From positions 3,399,920 to 3,463,919 of the forward strand of contig NZ_KZ119600.1 of assembly GCF_002153425.1 (NCBI RefSeq): a stretch of 64,000 nt of DNA. Direction: 5' to 3'. Source of the stretch: Litchfieldia alkalitelluris (GTDB taxonomy: Bacteria; Bacillota; Bacilli; Bacillales; Salisediminibacteriaceae). The translations under genes were made by a program, and so were the position numbers. Position 1 is the stretch's first letter; each line of letters opens with the position of its first letter. Of the stretch, positions 26,418-35,956 are shown one piece after another. The notes below the pieces were generated by a model. That model saw nothing but the letters and a program-made list of their open reading frames with translations. It was not told the DNA's origin and searched no databases.

Positions 26418-27440
26418 ATGATAGATTTAAGAAGTGATACGGTAACGAAACCTACAGCTGAAATGAGACAGAAGATGGTTGAAGCAGTTGTAGGAGATGA
26501 TGTTTATGGAGAAGACCCCACTGTTAATGAACTTGAAAAATATGCTGCAGAACTTGTTGGTAAGGAAGCCGCTCTCTTTGTAACAAGTGGTACTCAAGGA
26601 AATCAAGCAGCAATCTTAACTCATACGAAGCCTGGTAATGAAATCATCATGGACAACGAATCCCATGTGTTTTTATATGAAGCAGCTGCAGCTTCTGTTT
26701 TTGCAGGCGTTCAATCAAGAACATTAATTAATGAAAACGGAAAAATGAATCTAGAAGAAATGGAAGGGGCAATTCGTGGAAACGATATTCACTTTCCAGA
26801 AACAGGTTTGATTTGGTTGGAAAACACCCATAACAGAAGTGGAGGCTCCGTTCTTCCCCTTTCCTATATGAAAGAAGTGTATTCACTAGCTAAGTCAAAC
26901 AATGTCCCAGTTCATATAGATGGTGCAAGAATTTTTAATGCGGCAGTGTCACTAAATACAACTGTGAAGGAATTGGCTACCTTTAGTGATTCCATTCAAT
27001 TTTGCCTGTCAAAGGGATTAGGAGCACCAGTTGGATCTATCCTAGCTGGTGACAAAAGTTTCATCCGTGAAGCAAGAAAGAAACGTAAAATGCTTGGTGG
27101 TGGCTTAAGGCAAGCTGGAGTCATCGCTGCCCCTGGACTACACGCTTTAAAAACTGGTATACCTCAACTAAAAGAGGATCATCAGAACGCTAAACGTTTA
27201 GCAAAGGCAATTGATGAACATTCAGGATTTACGGTTATGAATCAGGTGGAATCGAACATTATACTTGTGGACACAAAGCCATCCGGACTAAGTGCTTCAG
27301 AATGGATCAAAAAGCTTGAACAGGTAGGGATTTTAGCTGTTGCCTTTGCTCCAACAGTAATTCGATTTGTGACACATCGAGACATTTCCAATGATGAATT
27401 AATTAATTGTATATACAAAGTTACGAATTTAGAGTATTGA
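26418..27440 (+). CDS. ltaE: Low-specificity L-threonine aldolase
   Basis: A 340-residue PLP enzyme splitting threonine or allo-threonine into glycine and acetaldehyde. The start MIDLRSDTVTKPTAEMRQ is the family signature, followed by VGDDVYGEDPTVNELE, the PLP-contact HIDGARIFNA and the cofactor lysine in FCLSKGLGAPVGS. I use the ATG with AGGTG upstream rather than a GTG five codons before. Its gene lies 14 bases ahead of ytqA, so all three genes to 28986 may be one operon. This gene is not in the B. subtilis order at this place. Confidence 0.93.
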   Translation: MIDLRSDTVTKPTAEMRQKMVEAVVGDDVYGEDPTVNELEKYAAELVGKEAALFVTSGTQGNQAAILTHTKPGNEIIMDNESHVFLYEAAAASVFAGVQSRTLINENGKMNLEEMEGAIRGNDIHFPETGLIWLENTHNRSGGSVLPLSYMKEVYSLAKSNNVPVHIDGARIFNAAVSLNTTVKELATFSDSIQFCLSKGLGAPVGSILAGDKSFIREARKKRKMLGGGLRQAGVIAAPGLHALKTGIPQLKEDHQNAKRLAKAIDEHSGFTVMNQVESNIILVDTKPSGLSASEWIKKLEQVGILAVAFAPTVIRFVTHRDISNDELINCIYKVTNLEY

Positions 27441-27454
27441 AGGAGAAAACCATC

Positions 27455-28417
27455 ATGAACACAGTACCTCCCCACTTCGGAGATAAAAGATACTACACAT
27501 GGAACAATCATTTAAGAACTGAATTTGGAGAAAAAATATTTAAAGTACCATTAGACGGCGGCTTTGACTGTCCTAACCGCGACGGTAAAGTAGCAAGTGG
27601 CGGTTGCACATTCTGTAGCGAGCGTGGATCTGGAGATTTTGCAGGGGACAGAAAAGACGATCTCGTCACGCAATTCCGCACTATTAAGGATAACTTACAT
27701 CGTAAATGGAAGGCTGGAAAATATATTGGATATTTCCAAGCATACACAAACACGTATGCTCCAGTCGAAGAATTACGCGAAATGTTTGAAGTCATACTAG
27801 AACAAGATGACGTCGTTGGATTGGCGATAGCTACGAGACCAGATTGTTTACCTGACGATGTCGTTGAATATCTTGCTGAGCTAAACGAAAGAACCTACCT
27901 TTGGGTTGAGCTTGGATTACAAACTGTCCACCAAAGAACGGCGGACCTCATTAATCGAGCTCATGACTATGCTTGCTATGTGGAAGGCGTAGAAAAACTT
28001 AGAAAGCATAATATTCGCATTTGCTCCCATATTATCAATGGTCTACCTTTGGAGGATCACCATATGATGATGGAAACGGCAAAAGAAGTTGCAAAACTGG
28101 ACGTACAAGGAATTAAAATACACCTTCTTCATTTGTTGAAAAAGACAGCTATGGTAAAGCAATATGAAAAAGGGCTCGTACAGTTCATGAGCGCCGAAGA
28201 ATATATTAACCTTGTCTGTGATCAGCTTGAAGTACTCCCTCCTAACATGATTATTCACAGACTGACAGGTGACGGACCTGCGGACTTAATGATTGGGCCA
28301 ATGTGGAGTCTAAATAAGTGGGAAGTGTTAAATGGAATTGATCATGAAATGAAACGAAGGGATAGCTGGCAAGGGAAACTTTATGAAGCACAAGGGAAAG
28401 CAGGTGTACTGAAATGA
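27455..28417 (+). CDS. ytqA: Radical SAM protein YtqA (tRNA wobble-uridine modification)
   Basis: A 320-residue radical SAM enzyme of the TIGR01212 type. The [4Fe-4S] cysteines are in DCPNRDGKVASGGCTFC, a long-spaced variant of CxxxCxxC. The rest includes GYFQAYTNTYAP and LGLQTVHQRTADLINRAHDY. Recent work, as I recall, assigns YtqA (named MnmL) to converting cmnm5s2U34 to nm5s2U in Gram-positive bacteria. The ATG follows GAAGGAG. The stop overlaps the start of ytqB by four bases, matching their successive steps. Confidence 0.9.
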   Translation: MNTVPPHFGDKRYYTWNNHLRTEFGEKIFKVPLDGGFDCPNRDGKVASGGCTFCSERGSGDFAGDRKDDLVTQFRTIKDNLHRKWKAGKYIGYFQAYTNTYAPVEELREMFEVILEQDDVVGLAIATRPDCLPDDVVEYLAELNERTYLWVELGLQTVHQRTADLINRAHDYACYVEGVEKLRKHNIRICSHIINGLPLEDHHMMMETAKEVAKLDVQGIKIHLLHLLKKTAMVKQYEKGLVQFMSAEEYINLVCDQLEVLPPNMIIHRLTGDGPADLMIGPMWSLNKWEVLNGIDHEMKRRDSWQGKLYEAQGKAGVLK

Positions 28418-28986
28418 ATGTTTCAGGAATACTCCCTTTTGCAAGAGAGCTTTTAAGCAGATGTATTCCTGATGGTGGTGTTGCAGTTGACGCCACTGCT
28501 GGCAAGGGGAATGATACACTTTTTTTAGCAAAACTGGTCGGTGAGTCTGGGCATGTCTACAGCTTTGACATTCAGGAGCAAGCAATTCTAGCAACGAAGG
28601 ATAAACTACAGCTTCATGAGATTGAACAAAGGGTCGAGCTTATCCATGATGGACATGAAAATCTAGAGAAGTATTTAAAGCTTAATCATAAAGGGCTTGT
28701 AAATGGCGCCGTTTTTAACTTGGGTTACCTTCCAGGTAGTAATAAAGAAATCGTCACGACACCAGACACAACAATAGCTGCCATAGAAGAGCTACTAGAA
28801 AACTTAGTAAAAGGCGGAATTATCGTCCTTGTAATCTATCATGGCCATCCTGAAGGCGCTGTGGAACGAGATCAGCTTCTTCCATATGTTCGTGAGTTAG
28901 CCCAGGAAGATTACCATGTTCTTGAATATAGATTTACTAACCAACAAAACAATCCACCTTTTATCGTTGCTATTGAAAAAAGATAA
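28414..28986 (+). CDS. mnmM: tRNA 5-aminomethyl-2-thiouridine methyltransferase (YtqB)
   Basis: A 190-residue class I SAM methyltransferase. Motif I is AVDATAGKGNDTLFLA, motif II FDIQEQA, and the catalytic region reads VFNLGYLPGSNKEIVT, with the characteristic NLGYLPG in place of NPPY. YtqB has been shown, to my knowledge, to methylate nm5s2U34 to mnm5s2U34 (MnmM). The ATGA overlap with ytqA indicates translational coupling. No RNA-binding extension is present, as in orthologues. Confidence 0.92.
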   Translation: MNVSGILPFARELLSRCIPDGGVAVDATAGKGNDTLFLAKLVGESGHVYSFDIQEQAILATKDKLQLHEIEQRVELIHDGHENLEKYLKLNHKGLVNGAVFNLGYLPGSNKEIVTTPDTTIAAIEELLENLVKGGIIVLVIYHGHPEGAVERDQLLPYVRELAQEDYHVLEYRFTNQQNNPPFIVAIEKR

Positions 28987-29082
28987 TGAACGTAAGGCCT
29001 ACTCAAGCAACGTAAGGTCATTGAAAAGTGGAAATATTGAATATTTATTAGACCAATATTCAAGACTCCTTATGTAAGGAAA

Positions 29083-29268
29083 GATGGTGAGACTGGAGCA
29101 AGCGAGACTCCTGCGGGATCAAAGGCAGAGGTGAGACCCCCCAGATGCAGGAGGCAGGACGCCGACATTACGCCGTTGCCCACAGGACGTGGGCAAGTTC
29201 TTAGGCGGAATTTGGAGGAGGCTCACCAGCCGCCCGCGGAAAGCGAGTTTGCGCAGGTCTCATCAACC
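29083..29268 (+). repeat. GC-rich dispersed element, long copy
   Basis: A GC-rich stretch (GGTGAGACTGGAGC to GTCTCATCAACCTC) stands out from AT-rich surroundings. It has inner complementary pieces: GTTGCCCAC/GTGGGCAAG, and GAGGCTCACCAGCCG near CCCGCGG. Shorter relatives lie at 52569-52590 (opposite strand) and 58568-58620. From memory, strings like CTCCTGCGGG and CCGCCCGCGGAAAGCGA recur between genes of many Bacillaceae. Any short frame here is not a gene. Confidence 0.7.
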
Positions 29269-29275
29269 TCTTTAT

Positions 29276-30343
29276 TCACGTTTTACTTTTTCTTCGGTAT
29301 ATCCACCCATTAATATAGAAAAACAAAGTAGGCGCTCCACCACTGCGTATAAACCGATGACCCTTCTTCTTCAATTGAGGGTCATTTTTTACTTTATCGT
29401 CAGCTAAATATATTGCCAATAAACCATTGTTAATTAATCGGTGAAACTTCCAATGTGGAAGAGTACGAATACTAGCTGCTGCTTCATGGTAAAAATGCTC
29501 CATCCGTTCCATCATTTCTTCTTCATTAGGGTAATAAAAGCAAAAGTTTAAGTCGCCACCTTCACGGTCTTCCTCTTGATCAATAAAATAGTCCATGAGA
29601 ATATGTAGTCCTTGAACATATGGAAAATAACCATCTTTGATTAACTGAGCCCTTTCCACCGTTAAATCTTCCTCTGCTGCAGCATATGCAGTGAGACAAA
29701 AGATACCCAAAGTAGACCCTGTGCTTGCAGAGAACTCATACCAAGTCATAGGAGGGACTTCTTTTTCATGCTCTGAAAACCATTTTGTGAGCCGTGGAAC
29801 ACGATCTTCTTTTTTCACATGTTTATGAACCTGTAAATCTGAATATAGTTCGGCTAAATTCAAATTAGCTTTCTTTACAGCAGAATAACCTGAAAAGAGA
29901 CGAATCGTATTCTGACATGTGGAAACTAGTTCCTGTAAATAACCCCCATCATCTTTTTCCTCACGAAAACGATAGTAATCCCTTTGCTCCGCTTCAGGAT
30001 CAAGAGCTACTGGCATTGAATCATGTAAAGCCCGGAAATCATCAGGATCCATGGAAGTACTTCGATCACATAAATTGTCCAAGTAATCACTTATTGTTTG
30101 ATACGCAACGATAAAACGGATCACATCATCTCTCTTCTCTCCTGCAAGTAGTCCGTAAATTGCTCCACCTTCACAGTGAAAAGTTTTAGAATCAATGCTG
30201 GCTAATGCTTGCGTCCTTAATTCTTTATCAGGAATACTTGCTGCTTTTGTTCTCCAGTAACGGAGATATTCATGCACTTTAGGTAAGATTTCTTTATATA
30301 TTCGAAACATTAACGTCCATGATGTTGTAGGAACCTTCACCAT
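29276..30343 (-). CDS. ytpB: Tetraprenyl-beta-curcumene synthase YtpB
   Basis: A 355-residue class IB-type terpene synthase of the DUF2600 family, which cyclises heptaprenyl-derived C35 diphosphate to tetraprenyl-beta-curcumene, the precursor of Bacillus sesquarterpenes. Conserved acidic stretches are visible: QTISDYLDNLCDR (DYLDN) and the later ILMDYFIDQEEDREGGD. No signal or membrane segment. The ATG follows AATGGAGG; the ytpA stop is 12 bases upstream, so the two are an operon as in B. subtilis. No partner cyclase (sqhC) is in this window. Confidence 0.93.
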   Translation of the reverse strand: MVKVPTTSWTLMFRIYKEILPKVHEYLRYWRTKAASIPDKELRTQALASIDSKTFHCEGGAIYGLLAGEKRDDVIRFIVAYQTISDYLDNLCDRSTSMDPDDFRALHDSMPVALDPEAEQRDYYRFREEKDDGGYLQELVSTCQNTIRLFSGYSAVKKANLNLAELYSDLQVHKHVKKEDRVPRLTKWFSEHEKEVPPMTWYEFSASTGSTLGIFCLTAYAAAEEDLTVERAQLIKDGYFPYVQGLHILMDYFIDQEEDREGGDLNFCFYYPNEEEMMERMEHFYHEAAASIRTLPHWKFHRLINNGLLAIYLADDKVKNDPQLKKKGHRFIRSGGAPTLFFYINGWIYRRKSKT

Positions 30344-30355
30344 AACAGCCTCCAT

Positions 30356-31153
30356 TTACTCTCTTTTGCCAATATCCTGAATGCTTATAAATCCTATTAA
30401 ATGGGCTAAAACCTCTGCCTTTTCAGGTTCATTTAGCACCTCATGATATAAGTTAGGCCATTCTTTATAATATTTATTAGTAATGTTTAATCCATCAAAC
30501 CAGCTTTTTGCCATCTCTTTTTTGACAATAAGATCATTTCCAGCCTGCGTTACTAGTAGTGGAATATCTGGAAAACTTGCTTTTTGTTCGTGCGCTTTGT
30601 TCATTGCCCTGACTAATTCTTTATACCACCTGACACTTACATGCTTGATTAACTTATTATCACCCAGGTCCCGCTTCCTCATCCATTCATCCCTTGTGCC
30701 AGAACCTGGTTCCAATCCAGAAGGAAAGCGAAATCCTGGACTTATAACATCTAAAACATGTGAGAGGGTTCTCTTATAGAATGGTGGGTCATTCTTTAAA
30801 CCAAGACAAGGAGATGATAACACAACTACATTAGGTAAATCATTTTTAGTAAGTGCCATTAATGTGTGAATGGAAATTAAACCACCCATGCTATGGGCTA
30901 AAAGATAAACAGGAAGCTGATACTTTTTTGCTTCCTTTAACCACCCAGAAACTACTTCAATGTACTGCTGAAAACGATCCACATGCCCCCTTGGTCCCTC
31001 CGTTGTACCTTGTCCTGGGAGATCCCCTATAATAACATGAAAATTGAGTTTATTTAATTGATCAACAACCCAATTATAACGCACATGATACTCACCAGCC
31101 CCATGCACAATCACAAAAACTCCTTTAGCAAGTTGTACTTCCCTTTTCCACAT
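30356..31153 (-). CDS. ytpA: Alpha/beta hydrolase YtpA (lysophospholipase-like)
   Basis: A 265-residue hydrolase of the monoglyceride lipase/serine aminopeptidase S33 type. The nucleophile elbow is AHSMGG, the oxyanion stretch FVIVHGAGEYHVRY, and the catalytic His lies in NLYHEVLNEPEK. B. subtilis YtpA is linked to synthesis of the phospholipid antibiotic bacilysocin. Coupling with ytpB suggests work on membrane lipids. No signal peptide. The ATG is preceded by GGGGGGAG. Confidence 0.9.
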   Translation of the reverse strand: MWKREVQLAKGVFVIVHGAGEYHVRYNWVVDQLNKLNFHVIIGDLPGQGTTEGPRGHVDRFQQYIEVVSGWLKEAKKYQLPVYLLAHSMGGLISIHTLMALTKNDLPNVVVLSSPCLGLKNDPPFYKRTLSHVLDVISPGFRFPSGLEPGSGTRDEWMRKRDLGDNKLIKHVSVRWYKELVRAMNKAHEQKASFPDIPLLVTQAGNDLIVKKEMAKSWFDGLNITNKYYKEWPNLYHEVLNEPEKAEVLAHLIGFISIQDIGKRE

Positions 31154-31279
31154 AACTCTCCCCCCTCAATTAACCTTTTAACTATTATATTCCCATTCTC
31201 CCATTTAACGTCAAGGATAACCAATTATTCCATTCCATAATTGAATTTGATAAAATACGTTGAAAGGAGTTGAATAAAA

Positions 31280-31798
31280 ATGATATATCCTTATAAAGGA
31301 GTTTCCCCATCTATTGATGATTCTGTCTTTTTAGCCGATGGTGTCATCGTAACAGGTGATGTTTCTATCAGAGAAAATACAAGTTTGTGGTTTAACACTG
31401 TGATTCGGGGAGATGTTGCTCCAACAATAATAGGTAAGAATGTAAATATTCAAGATAATAGTGTGTTACACCAAAGTCCAAATAATCCCCTTGTTATCGA
31501 AGATGGGGTTACGGTAGGCCATCAATGTATATTGCATAGCTGTGTGGTAAAAAAGAATGCTCTCATAGGCATGGGGTCAACGGTGTTAGATCAAGCTGAA
31601 ATTGGTGAAGGAGCATTTATCGGCGCTGGTAGTCTAGTTCCTCAAGGTAAAAAAATTCCTCCACGTACATTAGCATTTGGGAGACCTGTGAAGGTAATTC
31701 GAAAATTAACAGATAACGATATCATGGATATGGATAGGATTCGTCGTGAATATGTAGAAAAAGGACAATATTATAAGTCTTTGCAAAAAAAAGAGTAA
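31280..31798 (+). CDS. ytoA: Gamma-carbonic anhydrase-like hexapeptide protein YtoA
   Basis: A 172-residue left-handed beta-helix protein. Repeated hexapeptides run from FLADGVIVTGDVSI to GEGAFIGAGSLV. Metal-ligand histidines of the gamma-class fold are seen in VLHQSP, VTVGHQCILHSC. Members are trimeric. Carbonic anhydrase activity is not proven for the YtoA/PaaY group. It keeps the B. subtilis position between ytpA and metK. GAAAGGAG precedes the ATG. Confidence 0.92.
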   Translation: MIYPYKGVSPSIDDSVFLADGVIVTGDVSIRENTSLWFNTVIRGDVAPTIIGKNVNIQDNSVLHQSPNNPLVIEDGVTVGHQCILHSCVVKKNALIGMGSTVLDQAEIGEGAFIGAGSLVPQGKKIPPRTLAFGRPVKVIRKLTDNDIMDMDRIRREYVEKGQYYKSLQKKE

Positions 31799-31820
31799 AG
31801 AAATGAAATTTTAAATTTAA

Positions 31821-31875
31821 AACAAGAGGCTGAGACATCGGTAATTATACCTGTGTCTCAGCCCCTTTTTATTTT
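31821..31875. terminator. Bidirectional terminator between ytoA and metK
   Basis: AAGAGGCTGAGACA pairs with TGTCTCAGCCCCTT with one mismatch and a 16-base loop, then TTTTTATTTT. It serves convergent ytoA and metK. Confidence 0.85.
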
Positions 31876-31895
31876 ATTGATTATAACTTTATTCT

Positions 31896-33092
31896 TTATT
31901 TTGTTGCTTGTTCTTTTAGAATTGCCGCTTTGTCCGTACGTTCCCATGGCAAGTCAATATCAGTACGACCAAAATGACCGTATGCAGCTGTTTGCTTATA
32001 AATTGGACGGCGTAAATCAAGCATCTTTATGATCCCTGCTGGTCTAAGGTCAAAATTATTTCGGACTAATTCAACTAATATTTCCTCAGATATTTTCCCC
32101 GTACCAAATGTATCAATGGAAATAGAGACAGGTTGTGCAACACCAATAGCATAAGCTAGTTGAACTTCACATCGATCTGCTAATTCAGAAGCTACAATGT
32201 TTTTCGCAACATATCTCGCAGCGTATGCTGCAGACCTGTCCACTTTCGTTGCATCTTTTCCTGAAAAAGCACCACCACCATGGCGAGCATATCCACCATA
32301 AGTATCTACAATAATTTTTCTTCCAGTCAATCCTGCATCTCCTTGAGGCCCACCTATAACAAATCGACCTGTTGGATTAATGAAGTATTTTGTATCATCG
32401 TTAATCAGGTCTGACGGGACGATAGGATTAATGACATGCTCCTTTAAGTCGGACTTAATTTGATCTAAAGTTACCTCTGGGTGATGTTGTGTAGAGATGA
32501 CTATTGTATCAATTCGAACAGGCTTATCATTTTCATCGTATTCAACAGTTACTTGTGTTTTGCCATCAGGTCGAAGATAACCTAGTGTGCCATCTTTTCT
32601 TACTTCACTTAAGCGTCGTGATAATTTATGCGCTAATGAAATAGGTAAAGGCATTAACTCAGGAGTTTGATTATCAGCATACCCAAACATTAACCCTTGG
32701 TCCCCTGCACCAATTGCTTCTATTTGATCGTCAGATTCCCCTTCCCTTGCTTCTAGGGCGACGTCCACACCTTGAGCAATATCAGGTGACTGTTCATCGA
32801 TTGAAGTTAGTACGGCACATGTTTCGTAGTCGAAACCATATTTTGCTCTCGTATAACCTATTCCCTTTACTGTTTCACGAACAATTTTAGGTATATCGAC
32901 ATAAGTTGAGGTTGTAATTTCTCCAGCAACTAATACTAACCCTGTGTTCACTGAAGTCTCACAAGCAACTCGAGCATGAGGATCTTCCTTCATTATTTCA
33001 TCTAGTATTGCGTCAGATATTTGATCGCAAATTTTGTCAGGGTGTCCCTCTGTTACAGACTCAGAAGTAAATAATCTTCTTTTAACCACCAT
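31896..33092 (-). CDS. metK: S-adenosylmethionine synthetase
   Basis: A 398-residue enzyme forming SAM from methionine and ATP. All signatures are present: [20 protein letters not shown] (ATP/metal), [12 protein letters not shown], and the loop [16 protein letters not shown]. Length is standard. A GGAGGTACGT site precedes the ATG. An S-box riboswitch lies in the leader, so the enzyme is turned down by its own product. Gene order ytoA-metK-pckA equals B. subtilis. Confidence 0.98.
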   Translation of the reverse strand: MVVKRRLFTSESVTEGHPDKICDQISDAILDEIMKEDPHARVACETSVNTGLVLVAGEITTSTYVDIPKIVRETVKGIGYTRAKYGFDYETCAVLTSIDEQSPDIAQGVDVALEAREGESDDQIEAIGAGDQGLMFGYADNQTPELMPLPISLAHKLSRRLSEVRKDGTLGYLRPDGKTQVTVEYDENDKPVRIDTIVISTQHHPEVTLDQIKSDLKEHVINPIVPSDLINDDTKYFINPTGRFVIGGPQGDAGLTGRKIIVDTYGGYARHGGGAFSGKDATKVDRSAAYAARYVAKNIVASELADRCEVQLAYAIGVAQPVSISIDTFGTGKISEEILVELVRNNFDLRPAGIIKMLDLRRPIYKQTAAYGHFGRTDIDLPWERTDKAAILKEQATK

Positions 33093-33193
33093 ACGTACCT
33101 CCTTAATTCTTTTACAATATCTATAGCATATGTGAAATGACGGTACTCATTCTCCCAGCTAAATGGTATAAAACAGTAATTTCTTTGAAAAAC

Positions 33194-33374
33194 ATAAAAA
33201 ACCTTTTCCAAACGAGGAAAAGGTTGTCCCATTAGCCTTTCACCTCTTATCGGCCAAGCCATATACGTAGATATGCCTTGCAGGTTAGCACCGTTCACCT
33301 TGTAAAAGTTGGTGATGGTTGCTGGGCTTCTTCGGGCCTGTCCCTCCGCCATCTCGGGATAAGAGTATCCGTTC
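33194..33374 (-). promoter_or_regulatory. SAM-I (S-box) riboswitch of metK
   Basis: On the minus strand the aptamer runs from CTCTTATCCCGAGATGGCGG through GAGGGACAGGCCC, CCCAGCAACC and AACGGTGCTAACC to GATAAGAG, closing P1 (33366 to 33245). The core AGGGA/GGTGCTAA pieces that bind SAM are intact. A terminator follows at 33225-33194, AACCTTTTCC/GGAAAAGGTT and TTTTTT. With SAM bound, P1 forms and transcription stops. Confidence 0.95.
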
Positions 33375-33380
33375 GGGAAA

Positions 33381-33409
33381 AGGATACCCCATTTCCCTTC
33401 ACCTGTCAA
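33381..33409 (-). promoter_or_regulatory. Sigma-A promoter of metK
   Basis: Minus-strand -35 TTGACA and -10 TATCCT with a 17-base spacer. The start point would be about 33374, at the 5' edge of the S-box. Confidence 0.78.
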
Positions 33410-33918
33410 CCAAATTTAACCTTTATGAGTATGAGCTGGACTAGATACTAGTCCTTGGAAAAACAGGATAATACTATAGGAGTATCACATTTCATTCATA
33501 ATCACTATAATTGAAAGCATACTTGACTTGATTGTCCAATTACAAATTTTTATTTTGTTCAAATATTCACAATTGACAATCTGGTGAATTATTCCTTATT
33601 AATCTTCCTAAACAAATAGAAATAAAGTAAAATTAAATTGAAATTACAACTTCTGCTCTCACTCAACTATTATATTGGTTTATTTAGACTGATTGAACGT
33701 TGCCACTTACACTCTTCTATGATCTACTAACTAACAAATACTCTATTAACTCACACAGTATACTTACGAAAAGATGCAGGCAATCTTAAATTGTTTTATT
33801 TTTTCACGGGTACTATTGTTCAACACTTCACAAACTTTTCACTCGATCACTTCCATGATTACGTGCATTAGTAAACGACATTTTCATAATAACCATGTCT
33901 CTCTTGTTTTAGTGAAAT
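33410..33918. other. Gene-free region between metK and pckA promoters
   Basis: About 510 AT-rich bases. I see no plausible gene, RNA or strong hairpin. A short frame near 33774-34013 lacks a ribosome site and is not taken as a gene. Confidence 0.55.
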
Positions 33919-33929
33919 TGTGCTATTTT
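33919..33929 (+). promoter_or_regulatory. Second, imperfect CcpN-like site upstream of pckA
   Basis: TGTGCTATTTT matches the CcpN consensus TRTGHYATAYW except for T instead of A at the ninth base. It is 78 bases upstream of the better site, so a paired arrangement is possible. Confidence 0.4.
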
Positions 33930-33979
33930 ATATTATTCGTATCATCAAAGGGACTTGCACAAAAACAACACAATAAGTA

Positions 33980-34007
33980 TAGACTATTTATCCGAATGTG
34001 TTATACT
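33980..34007 (+). promoter_or_regulatory. pckA promoter with CcpN-like operator
   Basis: TAGACT and TATACT, 16 bases apart, form a likely promoter. TGTGTTATACT (33997-34007) fits the consensus TRTGHYATAYW at every position and covers the -10 box. In B. subtilis CcpN represses pckA and gapB under glycolytic conditions from such sites. Confidence 0.65.
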
Positions 34008-34069
34008 AATTAACAGATAATACGAATAATATTCCAAATAGAATATTAAACAGGGAAGGAAGATGTGAT

Positions 34070-35653
34070 ATGAGTACTATTCACTTTGAAACGGAATTAA
34101 CACGCGTTTTGAGAGGAACAAACGTACACCATGATTTATCTGTATCCCAATTAATTGAAAAAGGATTAGAGAGGAAAGAAGGGGTACTAACATCAACAGG
34201 TGCATTCCGTGCAACAACCGGAAAGTACACCGGACGATCTCCTAAAGATAAATTTACAGTGGAAGAGAGATCAACAAAGGACAAAATTAATTGGGGAGCT
34301 GTAAATAAGCCTGTTTCTCCTGAAGTATTCGAAAGATTGTATGTAAAAGTGTTACACTATTTAGGTGAAAGAGATGAACTATTTGTTCACCATGGCTATG
34401 CTGGTGCGGATAAAACCCACCAACTTCCAATTAGAATTGTAAATGAGTTCGCTTGGCATAATTTATTTGTAACTCAACTCTTTATTCGTCCGAAACGAGA
34501 AGAGCTAAAAGGGATTATTCCAGAGTTTACAATTGTGTCAGCACCAGGATTTAAAGCTGATCCTGAAATCGATGGAACTAATTCAGAAGCGTTTATAATG
34601 GTTTCCTTTGAAAAGCGTACTGTCCTAATTGGTGGTACTGAATACGCAGGTGAGATGAAGAAATCCATATTCTCGATTATGAACTATCTTCTCCCTGAAA
34701 AAGGTGTCCTTCCAATGCATTGTTCTGCTAATGTTGGTACTGAAGGTGACGCTGCTTTATTCTTCGGTTTATCGGGAACAGGTAAAACCACCCTATCCGC
34801 TGATCCTAACAGATTTTTACTAGGGGATGATGAGCATGGTTGGTCTTCTAATGGTATATTCAACTTTGAAGGTGGCTGTTACGCCAAGTGTATTAATTTA
34901 ACAGAGGAAACAGAGCCAGAAATTTATCGTGCTATTCGTTATGGTGCTGTACTTGAAAATGTTGTGATTGATGAGGATACTCGTGAGCCTGACTTCTTCG
35001 ATTCCACACTAACTGAAAATACAAGGGTTGCTTATCCACTAGAAGCCATTCCAAATAGTGTATCACCAAGTGTAGCAGGTCACCCTAATACGATTGTATT
35101 CCTTACTGCTGATGCCTTTGGAGTATTACCTCCAATTAGTAAATTAACTAAAGAACAAGCAATGTATCACTTCATTTCTGGATATACAAGTAAACTTGCT
35201 GGAACAGAGCGTGGAATTACTGAACCACAAGCAACCTTCTCAACTTGCTTTGGGTCACCATTCTTACCACTTCATGCAAGTGTGTATGCAGAAATGCTTG
35301 GGGAAAAAATTGAGGAACATGATGTAGAAGTATTCCTTGTTAATACTGGTTGGTCTGGCGGGCCATATGGAGTAGGAAAACGAATGAACCTTCCATACAC
35401 AAGGGCAATGGTTAATGCTGCAATTCATGGAGAACTAACTAATGTTGAAACAACTGTGGATCCAATTTTCGGGCTTCATATCCCAGTTCGCTGTCCTGGT
35501 GTGCCTGATGAAATTCTTCAACCAAAACAAACTTGGGAAGATAAAGAAGCATATGATCGTAAAGCAAAAGAGCTTGCTCTTAAATTTAATGCTAACTTTA
35601 AAAAATTCAAAGCAGTCACTGGTGATATTAGAGCAGCTGGACCAACTGTTTAA
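34070..35653 (+). CDS. pckA: Phosphoenolpyruvate carboxykinase (ATP)
   Basis: A 527-residue gluconeogenic enzyme converting oxaloacetate and ATP to PEP and CO2. The P-loop is [13 protein letters not shown], the kinase-2/metal motif LLGDDEHGW, and the PEPCK signature region FEGGCYAKC follows. The arginine and lysine sites [10 protein letters not shown]-like ([13 protein letters not shown]) bind substrate. Length equals the B. subtilis enzyme. GGAAGGAAGATG precedes the ATG. The promoter carries a CcpN-like operator, and a strong terminator follows, so it is a single-gene unit. Confidence 0.98.
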   Translation: MSTIHFETELTRVLRGTNVHHDLSVSQLIEKGLERKEGVLTSTGAFRATTGKYTGRSPKDKFTVEERSTKDKINWGAVNKPVSPEVFERLYVKVLHYLGERDELFVHHGYAGADKTHQLPIRIVNEFAWHNLFVTQLFIRPKREELKGIIPEFTIVSAPGFKADPEIDGTNSEAFIMVSFEKRTVLIGGTEYAGEMKKSIFSIMNYLLPEKGVLPMHCSANVGTEGDAALFFGLSGTGKTTLSADPNRFLLGDDEHGWSSNGIFNFEGGCYAKCINLTEETEPEIYRAIRYGAVLENVVIDEDTREPDFFDSTLTENTRVAYPLEAIPNSVSPSVAGHPNTIVFLTADAFGVLPPISKLTKEQAMYHFISGYTSKLAGTERGITEPQATFSTCFGSPFLPLHASVYAEMLGEKIEEHDVEVFLVNTGWSGGPYGVGKRMNLPYTRAMVNAAIHGELTNVETTVDPIFGLHIPVRCPGVPDEILQPKQTWEDKEAYDRKAKELALKFNANFKKFKAVTGDIRAAGPTV

Positions 35654-35676
35654 ATTAAAAACTAAAATAACACTTG

Positions 35677-35711
35677 AAACAAACTCGGATAATTTCCGAG
35701 TTTGTTTTTTT
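35677..35711 (+). terminator. Terminator after pckA
   Basis: AAACAAACTCGGA and its perfect complement form a 13-base stem with a five-base loop, followed by a T run. Confidence 0.9.
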
Positions 35712-35956
35712 ATTGCACACACGCAAATAAATTTTGCATAATGAATCATTTGAAAGTGTTATAGACTGTAGTTTATTGCTTCAAACCTATTTTCATTGGA
35801 GCCCTTATTTTCATTTAAAGGCTGCTGGTATGACATAATATTCTTATTTGAATAAATTACATATGTACCAAAACTTTTATTTAATCACATTTCTAGCACT
35901 AACTTCATAATTTATCACATCAGCATATACCTAATATTTTTCAGGAGGGACATACA
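35712..35956. other. Upstream region of ytlA, no riboswitch seen
   Basis: About 245 AT-rich bases ahead of an ABC operon of the ThiY/SsuA class. I looked for TPP and other riboswitch cores and found none. No coding frame. Confidence 0.5.

Noticed and set aside
29131-29407. Short frames downstream of ytqB
   Set aside because: They come from the GC-rich repeat and the antisense of ytpB.
33053-33409. 118-codon frame upstream of metK
   Set aside because: It lies inside the S-box riboswitch and terminator and has no ribosome site.
33774-34013. 79-codon frame upstream of pckA
   Set aside because: No ribosome site, overlaps the pckA promoter and CcpN-like sites, and the composition is intergenic.
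35712-35956. TPP riboswitch ahead of the ThiY-like operon
   Set aside because: No CUGAGA/ACC-type TPP core is present; a thiamine assignment is not supported.
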